In this document: piece by piece, positions 7,179 to 14,401 of the stretch | Numbering within the stretch: the stretch's first letter is position 1 | How the letters are laid out: every line of letters begins with the position of its first letter | Assembly (NCBI GenBank): GCA_000434215.1 | Contig: HF999746.1 | Location: 13,431 to 33,744, forward strand | From: Bacteroides sp. CAG:144 | GTDB taxonomy: Bacteria > Bacteroidota > Bacteroidia > Bacteroidales > UBA11471 | Length of the DNA stretch: 20,314 nt | Direction of reading: 5' to 3' | Translations under genes and position numbers: made by a program | The notes under the pieces: generated by a model | What the model was told of the DNA's origin: nothing | The model's input: the letters and a program-made list of their open reading frames with translations, nothing else | Databases searched by the model: none

Positions 7179-8435
7179 CTATCGTGCTTTGTCGCTGCGC
7201 AGCTGGTATTTATGGAAACGGTCGAACAGTTGATGATCGGTGAAGAAACAGAGATGCAGTTCGTTGTCGATAAAGCCCTCGTGCAAAGTCTTGCTTACCG
7301 GGGTGAACGGTATATTCTCTCCTTTATCCTCGAATATGTTGGCAATGCGTTGTGTCTGTTTTTCGCTATCGCTCAGTATATACAGTTTATATCCGTCTTG
7401 CAACAACGAGGAGAACGATTCGCTGACAAGGTCGAAATTTTTGTGATAAATCGGTTGCGGCGAACAGTTGAGCGACAAGGTGGCGCCGGTTTCGTCGCGG
7501 AATGATTTTACTCCGTAGTCGATGCGTTTGAAGTCGAGCACATAGCGGGAGAAATCGTCGGTATCGATCAATTTTTCTTTGGCGTGCAAGTCGCCTTCTT
7601 CGGTGAGAAGCAGTTGTTGTGAAATCGTATCGGTTGCTACGCTGTGCATGCGTTCGAGTACCCATGCAAGGTCTTTGACCGCCAGCAATGTGTTTTTATC
7701 TATGAATTGCAGCAGAGATATGCCCGATGTCGAGCCGGCTTGCAAATCGGGAATGATAAAAATCTCATTGACGGGATCCTGCGAAAGTTGGGTGTCGATA
7801 TTGAAAGCGCGTATGCTTTCTATTTCATCGCCGAACGTATCGATGCGATAGGGAAGATCGGACGAAAAAGAATAAACGTCGACGATACTGCCCCTGACGG
7901 CAAATTGTCCCGGCTCATAAACGTAATCGACCCGCTCGAAACCATAACCCGTAAGAAAGTCGGCTACCGATGCCAGATCGCATTTTTCGCCTTTGGCCAG
8001 CCGCAATGTGTTGCGGTGTAATTCTTCGTTCGATGCCACCTTTTCGCACAACGCTTCGGGGTAAGTAACCACGATGAGGGATTCGTCGGCTTGTTGCAGT
8101 CGGTTTATCGTGTCGGTACGCAGAATGTCGGCGGCGGGATCGGTCTGTCCGTATTTCAAGGCACGTTTATATCCCGAAGGGAAAAACAATACCCGATTGT
8201 CGTTCCTTATCTGCATGAAGTCGTTGTAAAGATAACCGGCCTCTTCGGGATCATTGGCGATAAAAAGAGTTGTCGTTCCGTATTCGGGAAGTCCCGCGAG
8301 CAATAACGCAGCAGCAGAACCTTGCAGTCCCGATATGTGAAGCCGCATACACTTATCGTCTTTTACGAATTTTTTCAGCGCTTCGTTACGTGCTTTGGTT
8401 TGGAAAAGAGTGTGTAAGGAATTAAGCTCGACCAT
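7179..8435 (-). CDS. mfd: Mfd N-terminal fragment (UvrB-like UvrA-binding module plus D3)
   Basis: This is the 418-residue product made if the TAG is real. It covers the UvrB-homologous domains of Mfd. The segment from FERVDYVYEPGQFAVRGSI on through DVYSFSSDLPYRIDTFGDEIESIR (about residues 170-210) is the conserved part of the UvrA-binding surface region. The final 60-70 residues correspond to the small D3 domain and end HKYQLRSDKAR. It lacks the polymerase-binding domain, the DNA translocase motor and D7. Alone it could in principle still bind UvrA without coupling to transcription, but that is inference. A promoter core TAATTTTG lies 17 nt upstream. Confidence 0.8.
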   Translation of the reverse strand: MVELNSLHTLFQTKARNEALKKFVKDDKCMRLHISGLQGSAAALLLAGLPEYGTTTLFIANDPEEAGYLYNDFMQIRNDNRVLFFPSGYKRALKYGQTDPAADILRTDTINRLQQADESLIVVTYPEALCEKVASNEELHRNTLRLAKGEKCDLASVADFLTGYGFERVDYVYEPGQFAVRGSIVDVYSFSSDLPYRIDTFGDEIESIRAFNIDTQLSQDPVNEIFIIPDLQAGSTSGISLLQFIDKNTLLAVKDLAWVLERMHSVATDTISQQLLLTEEGDLHAKEKLIDTDDFSRYVLDFKRIDYGVKSFRDETGATLSLNCSPQPIYHKNFDLVSESFSSLLQDGYKLYILSDSEKQTQRIANIFEDKGENIPFTPVSKTLHEGFIDNELHLCFFTDHQLFDRFHKYQLRSDKAR

Positions 8436-8452
8436 GATATTGTGAATTGCCG

Positions 8453-8460
8453 CAAAATTA
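8453..8460 (-). promoter_or_regulatory. mfd promoter core TAATTTTG
   Basis: On the minus strand TAATTTTG (8460-8453) matches TAnnTTTG and stands 17 nt before the mfd ATG, giving a leader of roughly 10-12 nt. A TTTTG lies only 12 nt further upstream, too close for a standard -33 box. Confidence 0.45.
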
Positions 8461-8632
8461 CATTTTTTGCTTCAAAATAAAGAGTGAAGAGATAAAGAAT
8501 AAAGCGGATAATCGTTTTCATGTCACATTCCTGAAACAAATTTAAATCATAGAAAGAGTTGTGAGGATAGAACCAGTCGGGTAATTTATCCGAAAAAACG
8601 GTATGTTTCTCTATAATTTGTCTGTCGGAAGT

Positions 8633-8662
8633 TTTGCCGTCTTTCTATTTCGTTTAACTTTG
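8633..8662 (+). promoter_or_regulatory. Promoter of the glycosyltransferase-pyrC unit
   Basis: TTTG at 8633-8636 and TAACTTTG at 8655-8662 are separated by 18 nt. Both boxes match the Bacteroidetes -33 and -7 elements at near-standard spacing. The start codon follows 25 nt after the -7 box. This is one of the two best promoters in the window. Confidence 0.65.
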
Positions 8663-8687
8663 TACCCACTTACCAATACTTCGAGAG

Positions 8688-9449
8688 ATGAGTGAAGTAC
8701 AAAAGGCCGACGGAGTAGTTATTATTCCGACCTACAACGAAAAGGAAAATATTGAAAATATCATTCGGGCGGTTATGGAACTGCCGCATGTATTTGATGT
8801 GTTGATCATCGACGACGGTTCGCCCGACGGCACGGCCGCTATCGTAAAACGGTTGCAGGCCGATGAGTTTGCAGGTCATCTGCATCTGATCGAGCGGAAA
8901 GGAAAGCTCGGTCTCGGTACGGCTTATATTACCGGTTTCAAATGGTCGGTCGAGCAAAAATACGACTATGTATTCGAAATGGATGCCGATTTTTCGCACA
9001 ACCCCAAAGACTTACTACGCCTTTACGATGCCTGTGCCCATCAAGGAGCCGATGTCGCTATCGGGTCTCGGTATATTTCGGGAGTGAATGTCGTTAACTG
9101 GCCGATGGGGCGTGTGGTCATGTCGTATTATGCCTCGAAATACGTCCGTATCGTTACCGGATTGAAGATTGCCGATACAACGGCAGGATTTATTTGTTAT
9201 CGACGCGAAGTGCTCGAAACCATCGATCTCGACAAGATACATTTCAAAGGATATGCATTCCAGATAGAAATGAAATTTACAGCCTATAAATGCGGTTTTA
9301 AGGTTGCCGAGGTTCCCATTATCTTTGTAAATAGAGAATTGGGAGTAAGCAAGATGAGCAGTGGAATATTTGGAGAGGCCGTGTTCGGAGTGTTGCGACT
9401 GAAAATGTCGAGTTGGTTCAGAAAATATCCGCAAAAGAAAAAACAATAA
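8688..9449 (+). CDS. GT2 glycosyltransferase, polyprenol-phosphate mannose synthase-like
   Basis: The 253-residue protein is a family 2 glycosyltransferase of the Dpm1 type, which moves a sugar, classically mannose from GDP-mannose, onto a polyprenyl phosphate at the inner face of the cytoplasmic membrane. Visible marks are IIPTYNE (12-18), IDDGSPDGT (41-49), KLGLGTAY (73-80) and the nucleotide-sugar/metal motif MDADFSHNP (98-106). GSRYISG follows near the middle, and FKGYAFQIEM and SKMS lie toward the C-terminus. There is no C-terminal membrane segment, so it is the short, soluble or peripheral form. In Bacteroidales the lipid-linked sugar may feed protein O-glycosylation, but the donor and acceptor cannot be read from the sequence. 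pyrC begins 15 nt downstream, almost certainly in the same transcript. Confidence 0.88.
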   Translation: MSEVQKADGVVIIPTYNEKENIENIIRAVMELPHVFDVLIIDDGSPDGTAAIVKRLQADEFAGHLHLIERKGKLGLGTAYITGFKWSVEQKYDYVFEMDADFSHNPKDLLRLYDACAHQGADVAIGSRYISGVNVVNWPMGRVVMSYYASKYVRIVTGLKIADTTAGFICYRREVLETIDLDKIHFKGYAFQIEMKFTAYKCGFKVAEVPIIFVNRELGVSKMSSGIFGEAVFGVLRLKMSSWFRKYPQKKKQ

Positions 9450-9464
9450 TCCTTTCTGTTTGGA

Positions 9465-10817
9465 ATGAAAAGCCTGTTGATAAAGAATGCACTTCTTATA
9501 AACGAGGGGAAAAGCCGGGAGGCTTCGGTCTTGGTGGTGGGAGATACTATTTCGACCGTTTATACCGACGATAGCTATACCGATATCGAGGAGCACGTCG
9601 ATGAAATCATCGATGCTTCCGGTAAGTGGCTGTTGCCCGGTGTCATCGATGATCAGGTGCATTTCAGGGAACCCGGTCTTACACATAAGGCCGATATAAA
9701 TACCGAGTCGATGGCGGCTGTGGCCGGTGGGGTTACATCATATATGGAGATGCCTAATACAAAACCGCCGACAACGACGCGCGAAGCTCTCGAATGGAAA
9801 TTTTCCCGGGCGGCGCAAACCTCGCTTGCCAACTATTCGTTTTATATCGGAGCAACGAACGATAATATCGACGAGGTGCTCAAAGCCGATTATCGTCGGG
9901 TATGCGGTATAAAAGTGTTTATGGGTTCTTCGACCGGAAATATGCTGGTCGACAGTCCCGAGGCGTTGGCCCGCATTTTTGCCGAAGCGCCGACACTCAT
10001 CGCGACGCATTGTGAGAAAGAAGAAATTATCAAAGCCAATAAAGAGAAATATATCGAGAAATTCGGAAAAGATTTATCTGTTATCTACCATCCGTTGATA
10101 CGCAGTGCCGAGGCTTGTTATGCATCTTCGTCCGAAGCGGTGGAATTGGCGCATCGTTACAATGCACGTTTGCATTTGCTTCATCTTTCTACGGCGAAAG
10201 AATTATCGCTTTTGAGCGATGGACCGGTCGAGGAAAAGCAGATTACGGCCGAGGTGTGTGTGCATCATTTGTATTTCGATGACAATGATTATGCGCAATA
10301 TGGTAATCTGATTAAGTGGAATCCTGCAATCAAAACGGCTGCCGACCGTATCGCTTTGATGAAGGCTACCGTCTCGGGACGGATCGATGTCGTGGCGACC
10401 GATCATGCTCCGCATCTTTTGGCCGAAAAACAGGGATCGTGCCTCGAAGCCGCTTCGGGTGGCCCTTTGGTGCAGCATTCTTTGCAAGTGATGCTCGAAA
10501 AATCATTACAGGGAGAAATTCCTGTCGAGACGGTTATCGAACGTATGTGTCATGCACCGGCCCGATTGTTCGGTATCGATCGCAGAGGGTTTATCCGTCC
10601 CGGCTACTATGCCGATATGGTGCTGGTCGATCCGAAAAAGTCTTATACCGTTACTCCCGAGAATATTCTGACGAAATGTTGTTGGTCGCCGTTTATGAGT
10701 CATACGTTTCCCGTTACGATCGATAAGACGTTTGTCAATGGAGTCGTTGCATTTCAAAACGGTCAGGTCGAACCGTCATGCCGAGGAAAAGAATTGCGTT
10801 TTACTCCCCGCTCATAA
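9465..10817 (+). CDS. pyrC: Dihydroorotase (amidohydrolase family)
   Basis: The 450-residue enzyme should catalyse reversible cyclisation of carbamoyl-aspartate to dihydroorotate in pyrimidine synthesis. Amidohydrolase marks: VIDDQVHFREPGLTHK (60-75), MEMPNTKPPT, CGIKVFMGSSTG with the probable carboxylated Lys150, THCE with His182, LHLLHLST with His240, and VATDHAPH with Asp313. The first metal motif is Gln64-Val-His66 rather than His-x-His. I recall this form in other Bacteroidetes dihydroorotases but could not check it. The full-length barrel and remaining ligands argue for an active enzyme. Allantoinase or hydantoinase are the alternatives, but the FREPGLTHK segment favours dihydroorotase. 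It follows the glycosyltransferase by 15 nt and ends just before a strong hairpin terminator. Confidence 0.88.
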   Translation: MKSLLIKNALLINEGKSREASVLVVGDTISTVYTDDSYTDIEEHVDEIIDASGKWLLPGVIDDQVHFREPGLTHKADINTESMAAVAGGVTSYMEMPNTKPPTTTREALEWKFSRAAQTSLANYSFYIGATNDNIDEVLKADYRRVCGIKVFMGSSTGNMLVDSPEALARIFAEAPTLIATHCEKEEIIKANKEKYIEKFGKDLSVIYHPLIRSAEACYASSSEAVELAHRYNARLHLLHLSTAKELSLLSDGPVEEKQITAEVCVHHLYFDDNDYAQYGNLIKWNPAIKTAADRIALMKATVSGRIDVVATDHAPHLLAEKQGSCLEAASGGPLVQHSLQVMLEKSLQGEIPVETVIERMCHAPARLFGIDRRGFIRPGYYADMVLVDPKKSYTVTPENILTKCCWSPFMSHTFPVTIDKTFVNGVVAFQNGQVEPSCRGKELRFTPRS

Positions 10818-10828
10818 GGAGACTTGTC

Positions 10829-10872
10829 ATAAAGAAAGAGGGGGGGGACGATCGTCCCCCCTCTTTCTTTAT
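10829..10872. terminator. Long G/C-run hairpin terminator between convergent genes
   Basis: AAAGAAAGA followed by eight G and ACGATCGT then six C and TCTTTCTTT forms a near-perfect stem of about 20 bp with a 2-nt G bulge. The A-rich left flank and T-rich right flank make it usable in both directions. It starts 11 nt after the pyrC stop. Confidence 0.85.
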
Positions 10873-10902
10873 TATCTATGTTGACTATAATGCAAGAAAT
10901 GT

Positions 10903-10933
10903 AAAAAGCCTCGGATTTACGCCGAGGCTTTTT
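10903..10933. terminator. Second bidirectional terminator hairpin
   Basis: AAAAAGCCTCGG (10903-10914) and CCGAGGCTTTTT (10922-10933) are perfect 12-bp inverted repeats around a 7-nt loop. The A and T runs at the ends make it a textbook intrinsic terminator on either strand. It lies 26 nt past the malic enzyme stop codon. Confidence 0.92.
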
Positions 10934-10959
10934 ATCTTTATCAGGATATAAAGAGCTGC

Positions 10960-13242
10960 TTATTTCTTTCCGATTTTTTCTTGAACGATGGCATCGACTA
11001 CGGCAACTGTCGTCAAGTTGACGATGTCGCGGGGCGAGCTTTCTATATCGGTGAAGTGAATCGGTTTGTTAAGACCCATTTGTATCGGGCCGATAGAGTT
11101 GCCTATACCCATTTCGAGCAACAGCTTGTATGCCGAGTTTGCCGAGCTGAGGTTGGGGAAGATGAGTGTGTTTACATCTTTTCCGGCCAGTCGGCTGAAC
11201 GGGAATGTGCGGTCGCGCAACTCTTTGTTGAGTGCGAAGTGTACCTGCATTTCTCCGTCGATGGCCAAGTCGGGGTATTCTTTTTGCATGATGGAGACAG
11301 CCTCGTGCACCAGTGCCGGGCTACCGACTTTGTCGGCACCGAAGTTCGAATAAGAGAGCATGGCGATTTTGGGTTCTTGTGCAAAGAATTTAAGCGTCTC
11401 GTTCGAGAGTTTGGCAATGTCGACAAGTGTCTCGGTATTGGGGTGTCGGTTGATGAGGGTGTCGGCCAGGAAGAATGTACCTTTGGGAGTCGTGATGATG
11501 TGCATGGCTCCGAAATGGGTGTGTCCTTCCCGTATGCCGATGACATCTTTGGCGATTTGTATTGTTTCGGTATATTTGGTATAAGTCCCGGTAATGAAAG
11601 CGTCGGCATCGCCGCATTCTACCATCATCATTCCGAAATAGTTGCGGTCATACATTTTTTCGTTCGCTTCATCGGGTGTGATTCCTTCTCTTTGGCGTTT
11701 GTTGGCCAGTATCTTGGCATAGTGATGACGGCGTTCGGCTTCGGCTCCGCTTCGCAAGTTGATGATTTCGATACCGTCGAGGCTGAGACCGAGATCACAA
11801 GCGAGATTTTTGATGAAGTCGGCATTACCCAGCAAGATCGGGTGGCATATACCTTCTTGATATGCTGTAACGGCGGCCGTAAGCATATTGACGTGGTTGG
11901 CTTCGGCGAATACAACCCGTTTGGGAGACTGCTTGGCCATGTCGGTAAAGTTGCGCAACATCTTGTTGTCGTATCCCATGAGAGCTTCGAGCTTGGTTTG
12001 GTAAGCCGTCCAGTCCTCGATTTTTTTACGAGCAACACCCGATTCGATAGCAGCTTTGGCTACGGCGGGAGCAACGGTCGTAAGCAAGCGCGGGTCGAGA
12101 GCTTTGGGTATGATGTATTCGGGACCGAAGCTGATGCATTCCAACCCGTAAGCCGCATTCACAACGTCTGGTACACGCTTTTTTGCCAAGTCGGCAATTG
12201 CATAGACGGCAGCCAGTTTCATTTCTTCGTTGATACATGTAGCCCGCACGTCGAGAGCTCCCCGGAAGATATAGGGAAATCCCAAAACGTTATTGATTTG
12301 ATTGGGATAATCCGAGCGTCCGGTAGCAAAAATCAAATCGGGACGCGAGGCTTTGGCTTTATCGTAGGCAATTTCTGGATTGGGGTTGGCCAGTGCGAAA
12401 ACGATAGGACGGTCGTTCATCGACTGTACCATTTCCGTTGTAAGCACGTCGGCGCGGGAAAGGCCGAGGAATACATCGGCCCCTTTCATGGCATCGGCCA
12501 GCGTGTGGATATCGCGATGAGTGATAAATTGTTTCTTGGACTCGTTGAGATCGGTGCGTTTGTCGTTTATGACGCCTTTGCTGTCGACCATCACGACATT
12601 TTCGGGTTTTACTCCCAGCATGATGTAGAGCTTGGTGCAGGAGACAGCCGAAGCTCCGGCTCCGTTTACGACGATACGTACATCTTCGATTTTTTTACCT
12701 TGTATTTCGAGGGCGTTGAGCAGTCCGGCACCCGATATGATGGCTGTGCCGTGCTGGTCGTCGTGCATGACAGGAATATCCAGTTCGGCTTTCAGCCGGT
12801 TTTCGATTTCAAAACATTCGGGAGCTTTGATGTCTTCGAGGTTGATGCCTCCGAATGTCGGAGAGATAGCTTTTACGGCTTGTATAAATTTTTCGGGATC
12901 TTTTTCATTGACTTCGATGTCGAAAACATCGATACCTGCAAAAATCTTGAAGAGCAGGCCCTTGCCTTCCATAACCGGTTTCCCGGCCAATGCACCTATA
13001 TCGCCGAGACCCAATACGGCCGTTCCGTTCGATATAACCGCGACGAGATTTCCTTTCGATGTATATTCATACGCTGTTTGAGCGTCTTTTTCGATTTCGA
13101 GACACGGCTCGGCTACACCCGGAGAATAGGCGAGCGAGAGATCCATTTGTGTACTGTAAGGTTTGGTTGGGATTACTTCTATTTTTCCCGGGCGCCCTTC
13201 GCTGTGATAGCGCAAGGCAGCTTCTTTGGTAACTTTTGCCAT
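10960..13242 (-). CDS. maeB: NADP-type malic enzyme fused to a phosphate-acetyltransferase-like domain
   Basis: The 760-residue protein is the long bacterial malic enzyme, which oxidatively decarboxylates malate to pyruvate with NAD(P)+. The malic domain shows Tyr39 in [14 protein letters not shown] and Lys94 in [10 protein letters not shown]. The metal site is [12 protein letters not shown] (136-147) and DDQHGTA (161-167), and a Rossmann loop NGAGASAV lies at 193-200. From about residue 430 a phosphotransacetylase-like domain follows ([30 protein letters not shown]); in this family it is regulatory, often sensing acetyl-CoA, rather than catalytic. The start at 13242 is chosen because [20 protein letters not shown] is the conserved N-terminus. 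The ATG at 13293 would add 17 unlikely residues. It is convergent with pyrC and divergent from the tetR gene. Confidence 0.93.
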   Translation of the reverse strand: MAKVTKEAALRYHSEGRPGKIEVIPTKPYSTQMDLSLAYSPGVAEPCLEIEKDAQTAYEYTSKGNLVAVISNGTAVLGLGDIGALAGKPVMEGKGLLFKIFAGIDVFDIEVNEKDPEKFIQAVKAISPTFGGINLEDIKAPECFEIENRLKAELDIPVMHDDQHGTAIISGAGLLNALEIQGKKIEDVRIVVNGAGASAVSCTKLYIMLGVKPENVVMVDSKGVINDKRTDLNESKKQFITHRDIHTLADAMKGADVFLGLSRADVLTTEMVQSMNDRPIVFALANPNPEIAYDKAKASRPDLIFATGRSDYPNQINNVLGFPYIFRGALDVRATCINEEMKLAAVYAIADLAKKRVPDVVNAAYGLECISFGPEYIIPKALDPRLLTTVAPAVAKAAIESGVARKKIEDWTAYQTKLEALMGYDNKMLRNFTDMAKQSPKRVVFAEANHVNMLTAAVTAYQEGICHPILLGNADFIKNLACDLGLSLDGIEIINLRSGAEAERRHHYAKILANKRQREGITPDEANEKMYDRNYFGMMMVECGDADAFITGTYTKYTETIQIAKDVIGIREGHTHFGAMHIITTPKGTFFLADTLINRHPNTETLVDIAKLSNETLKFFAQEPKIAMLSYSNFGADKVGSPALVHEAVSIMQKEYPDLAIDGEMQVHFALNKELRDRTFPFSRLAGKDVNTLIFPNLSSANSAYKLLLEMGIGNSIGPIQMGLNKPIHFTDIESSPRDIVNLTTVAVVDAIVQEKIGKK

Positions 13243-13246
13243 AATA

Positions 13247-13254
13247 CAAAGATA
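13247..13254 (-). promoter_or_regulatory. Malic enzyme promoter core TATCTTTG, 4 nt from the start codon
   Basis: On the minus strand TATCTTTG (13254-13247) matches the consensus exactly and ends 4 nt before the ATG at 13242. If active, it would make a leaderless or nearly leaderless message. The box at 13313-13306 gives a more ordinary leader. Confidence 0.35.
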
Positions 13255-13305
13255 TAAAGGATTGAAACAATACCCGATTTTCTGTCGGGCCAAATTTCAG
13301 CTATA

Positions 13306-13313
13306 CAAATATA
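13306..13313 (-). promoter_or_regulatory. Alternative malic enzyme promoter core TATATTTG
   Basis: On the minus strand TATATTTG (13313-13306) matches TAnnTTTG and lies 63 nt before the ATG, giving a leader of about 55-60 nt. No clear TTTG was found at -33. Confidence 0.45.
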
Positions 13314-13479
13314 GAAAATTATATTGGGAAATGGTATCGAAAAACATAATTTTTAAACAATATTATGTTGAAAAGTTGTGTGGAACGATAATTTATTTGT
13401 TTTATGTGTCGATTTGTGTTGCATTGTCATGTGTATACGTGAGTGCTTTTTTGAAAAGTTCGGTTTGTGTTTTACATAA

Positions 13480-13501
13480 ATTAATAATATACATTATAAA
13501 T
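13480..13501. promoter_or_regulatory. Candidate operator: 22-bp imperfect palindrome upstream of the tetR promoter
   Basis: From A13480 to T13501, nine of eleven base pairs are complementary about the centre (core ATAATATACATTAT). It ends 11 nt before the -33 box of the tetR promoter. The region is very AT-rich, so chance symmetry is a real possibility. Confidence 0.25.
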
Positions 13502-13512
13502 AAAGGAAAACT

Positions 13513-13545
13513 TTTGTATTCCGTTGCGTTTTCTCCCTATCTTTG
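13513..13545 (+). promoter_or_regulatory. Promoter of the tetR gene
   Basis: TTTG (13513-13516) and TATCTTTG (13538-13545) are 21 nt apart and match the Bacteroidetes -33 and -7 boxes. The ATG follows 25 nt downstream. Confidence 0.62.
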
Positions 13546-13570
13546 TCCGATAATATAGATTTTTTACATA

Positions 13571-14188
13571 ATGACCAACGATCTGAAACAACGAATTATC
13601 GAGACTTCATTTGCTCTTTTTTTGCGACATGGGATCAAATCCATAACGATGGATTATATTGCTTCTCAGGTAGGTATTTCAAAACGGACTTTGTACGAGC
13701 TATTTAAAGATAAAGATCAGCTTTTGCTCGAATGTCTGACGTGGAATCGCCGAGAGATAGAAAAAATGTCGTTGGAAGTAGCCCAAAAAGTGGATAATGC
13801 ATTGGAGTTTCTTCTCGAAGTGTTTATGATCCAATGGAAGCGTATGCGCAACGTCAACAGAAATTATTTTACCGATCTGAAACGTTACCACCCGCAAGTT
13901 TCCCGCATGTTCGATGATGAGAGGTCTTATCAGGCAGAGAGCATGAAGCGTATTCTCGAGCAAGGGCAGGCCGAAGGTGTTATTTTGCAGGATTGTCGTT
14001 GCGATATTGTCGGGCAGCTCCTCTCTACAAAATTCGATATTCTTTTCAGCCTTGACGAAATATGTACGGTAGAATTTACGTTTATGGAGACATTCGAAAT
14101 GATTTTTAAAACTTTTATTCGCGGTATCGCTACCGAAAAAGGATTGAAAATCATAGAACGTTATTTTGCAAATACCGATTTCAATTGA
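13571..14188 (+). CDS. TetR/AcrR family transcriptional regulator
   Basis: The 205-residue protein has a TetR-type N-terminal DNA-binding domain. Its helix-turn-helix covers about residues 26-47 (TMDYIASQVGISKRTLYELF) and is followed by the usual KDKDQLL turn. The C-terminal domain is mostly helical and gives no clue to the ligand. TetR proteins of this kind usually repress a neighbouring transporter operon until a ligand binds. Here the outer-membrane-factor, adaptor and RND genes begin 213 nt downstream on the same strand, so it is the likely local regulator. That is inferred from position. It has its own promoter, and the gap contains another, so it is probably transcribed separately from the pump genes. 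Confidence 0.9.
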   Translation: MTNDLKQRIIETSFALFLRHGIKSITMDYIASQVGISKRTLYELFKDKDQLLLECLTWNRREIEKMSLEVAQKVDNALEFLLEVFMIQWKRMRNVNRNYFTDLKRYHPQVSRMFDDERSYQAESMKRILEQGQAEGVILQDCRCDIVGQLLSTKFDILFSLDEICTVEFTFMETFEMIFKTFIRGIATEKGLKIIERYFANTDFN

Positions 14189-14254
14189 TGGTGTACGTTT
14201 CGGCTCTGCTTCTTGAATAGGGTAGACTTCGGGCGAAGCGACATTTCGTATATA

Positions 14255-14262
14255 TATATTTG
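14255..14262 (+). promoter_or_regulatory. Candidate efflux-operon promoter core TATATTTG
   Basis: TATATTTG matches TAnnTTTG and lies 139 nt before the first efflux gene. No -33 TTTG is evident. The surrounding TATATA run makes chance matches likely. Confidence 0.35.
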
Positions 14263-14333
14263 ACTATATAGAATTTCGTTATTCGCGAAAAAAGCGGACT
14301 TTTGCGACGGGTATTTGTATGTACTGCCCGTAA

Positions 14334-14354
14334 TTATATGATATTATGTGATAA
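14334..14354. promoter_or_regulatory. Candidate TetR operator in the efflux-operon leader
   Basis: TTAT-3-ATA-1-TAT-3-ATAA is a 21-bp symmetric site between the TATATTTG core and the outer-membrane-factor start. Size and position suit a TetR dimer site, but AT-richness weakens the case. An ACGGG/CCCGT pair (14307-14311 and 14327-14331) is another possible site. Confidence 0.22.
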
Positions 14355-14401
14355 GGGCTTTTTCGGCTCTTTCTTTAAAATAATCAAACCTGAAATCCGA
14401 A

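Larger units (their letters stand above)
5088..8435 (-). pseudogene. mfd: mfd, transcription-repair coupling factor, interrupted by an in-frame TAG
   Basis: Read leftward from the ATG at 8435, one frame runs 1,115 codons to the TGA at 5090-5088, the expected full length for Mfd. It is broken only by TAG at 7181-7179 (codon 419). Sequence on both sides is intact Mfd: the residues after the stop read GKLALSLKELRQFEVGDY and then VHIDHGVGKFGG, the start of the RNA-polymerase-interacting (CarD-like) domain. There is no frameshift, so one base change (for example from CAG, TCG or AAG) explains it. Mfd removes RNA polymerase stalled at DNA lesions and recruits UvrA. With the stop, a single full-length protein is not made unless it is read through. 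A sequencing or assembly error is equally possible. TAG is used as a true stop by the outer-membrane-factor gene at 15761-15763, which argues against stop-codon reassignment. Confidence 0.85.
13243..13570. other. AT-rich divergent intergenic region between malic enzyme and tetR
   Basis: This 328-bp gap holds two minus-strand promoter cores for the malic enzyme, one plus-strand promoter for tetR and an imperfect palindrome at 13480-13501. A 10-bp direct repeat TTGAAAAGTT occurs at 13368-13377 and 13451-13460. No gene is supported. The one open frame crossing it overlaps the promoters and reads like translated AT-rich DNA. Confidence 0.6.

Noticed and set aside
7179..7181. Reassignment of TAG to an amino acid as the explanation for the mfd stop.
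   Set aside because: The outer-membrane-factor gene ends at TAG (15761-15763) exactly where the family ends, and the next gene follows. No other in-frame TAG occurs in the window's genes.
8505..8592. CGGATAA (8505-8511) and TTATCCG (8586-8592) as an operator or hairpin ahead of the glycosyltransferase.
   Set aside because: Seven-base arms 74 nt apart in AT-rich DNA are expected by chance, and nothing between them supports a structure.
10981..13257. A 758-codon open frame on the plus strand covering the whole malic enzyme gene.
   Set aside because: The opposite strand encodes a well-conserved enzyme. The antisense product is a Phe/Gly/Val/Asp-rich sequence with no recognisable domain. Codon bias in the sense gene, avoiding TTA, CTA and TCA, explains the lack of stops.
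13368..13460. A 10-bp direct repeat TTGAAAAGTT as a possible attachment or regulator site.
   Set aside because: It is short, of low complexity, has no flanking symmetry, and no integrase or tRNA is near.
13226..13558. A 110-codon plus-strand open frame before tetR.
   Set aside because: It starts antisense within the malic enzyme gene, contains the tetR promoter, and its hydrophobic content reflects T-rich DNA rather than designed membrane helices.
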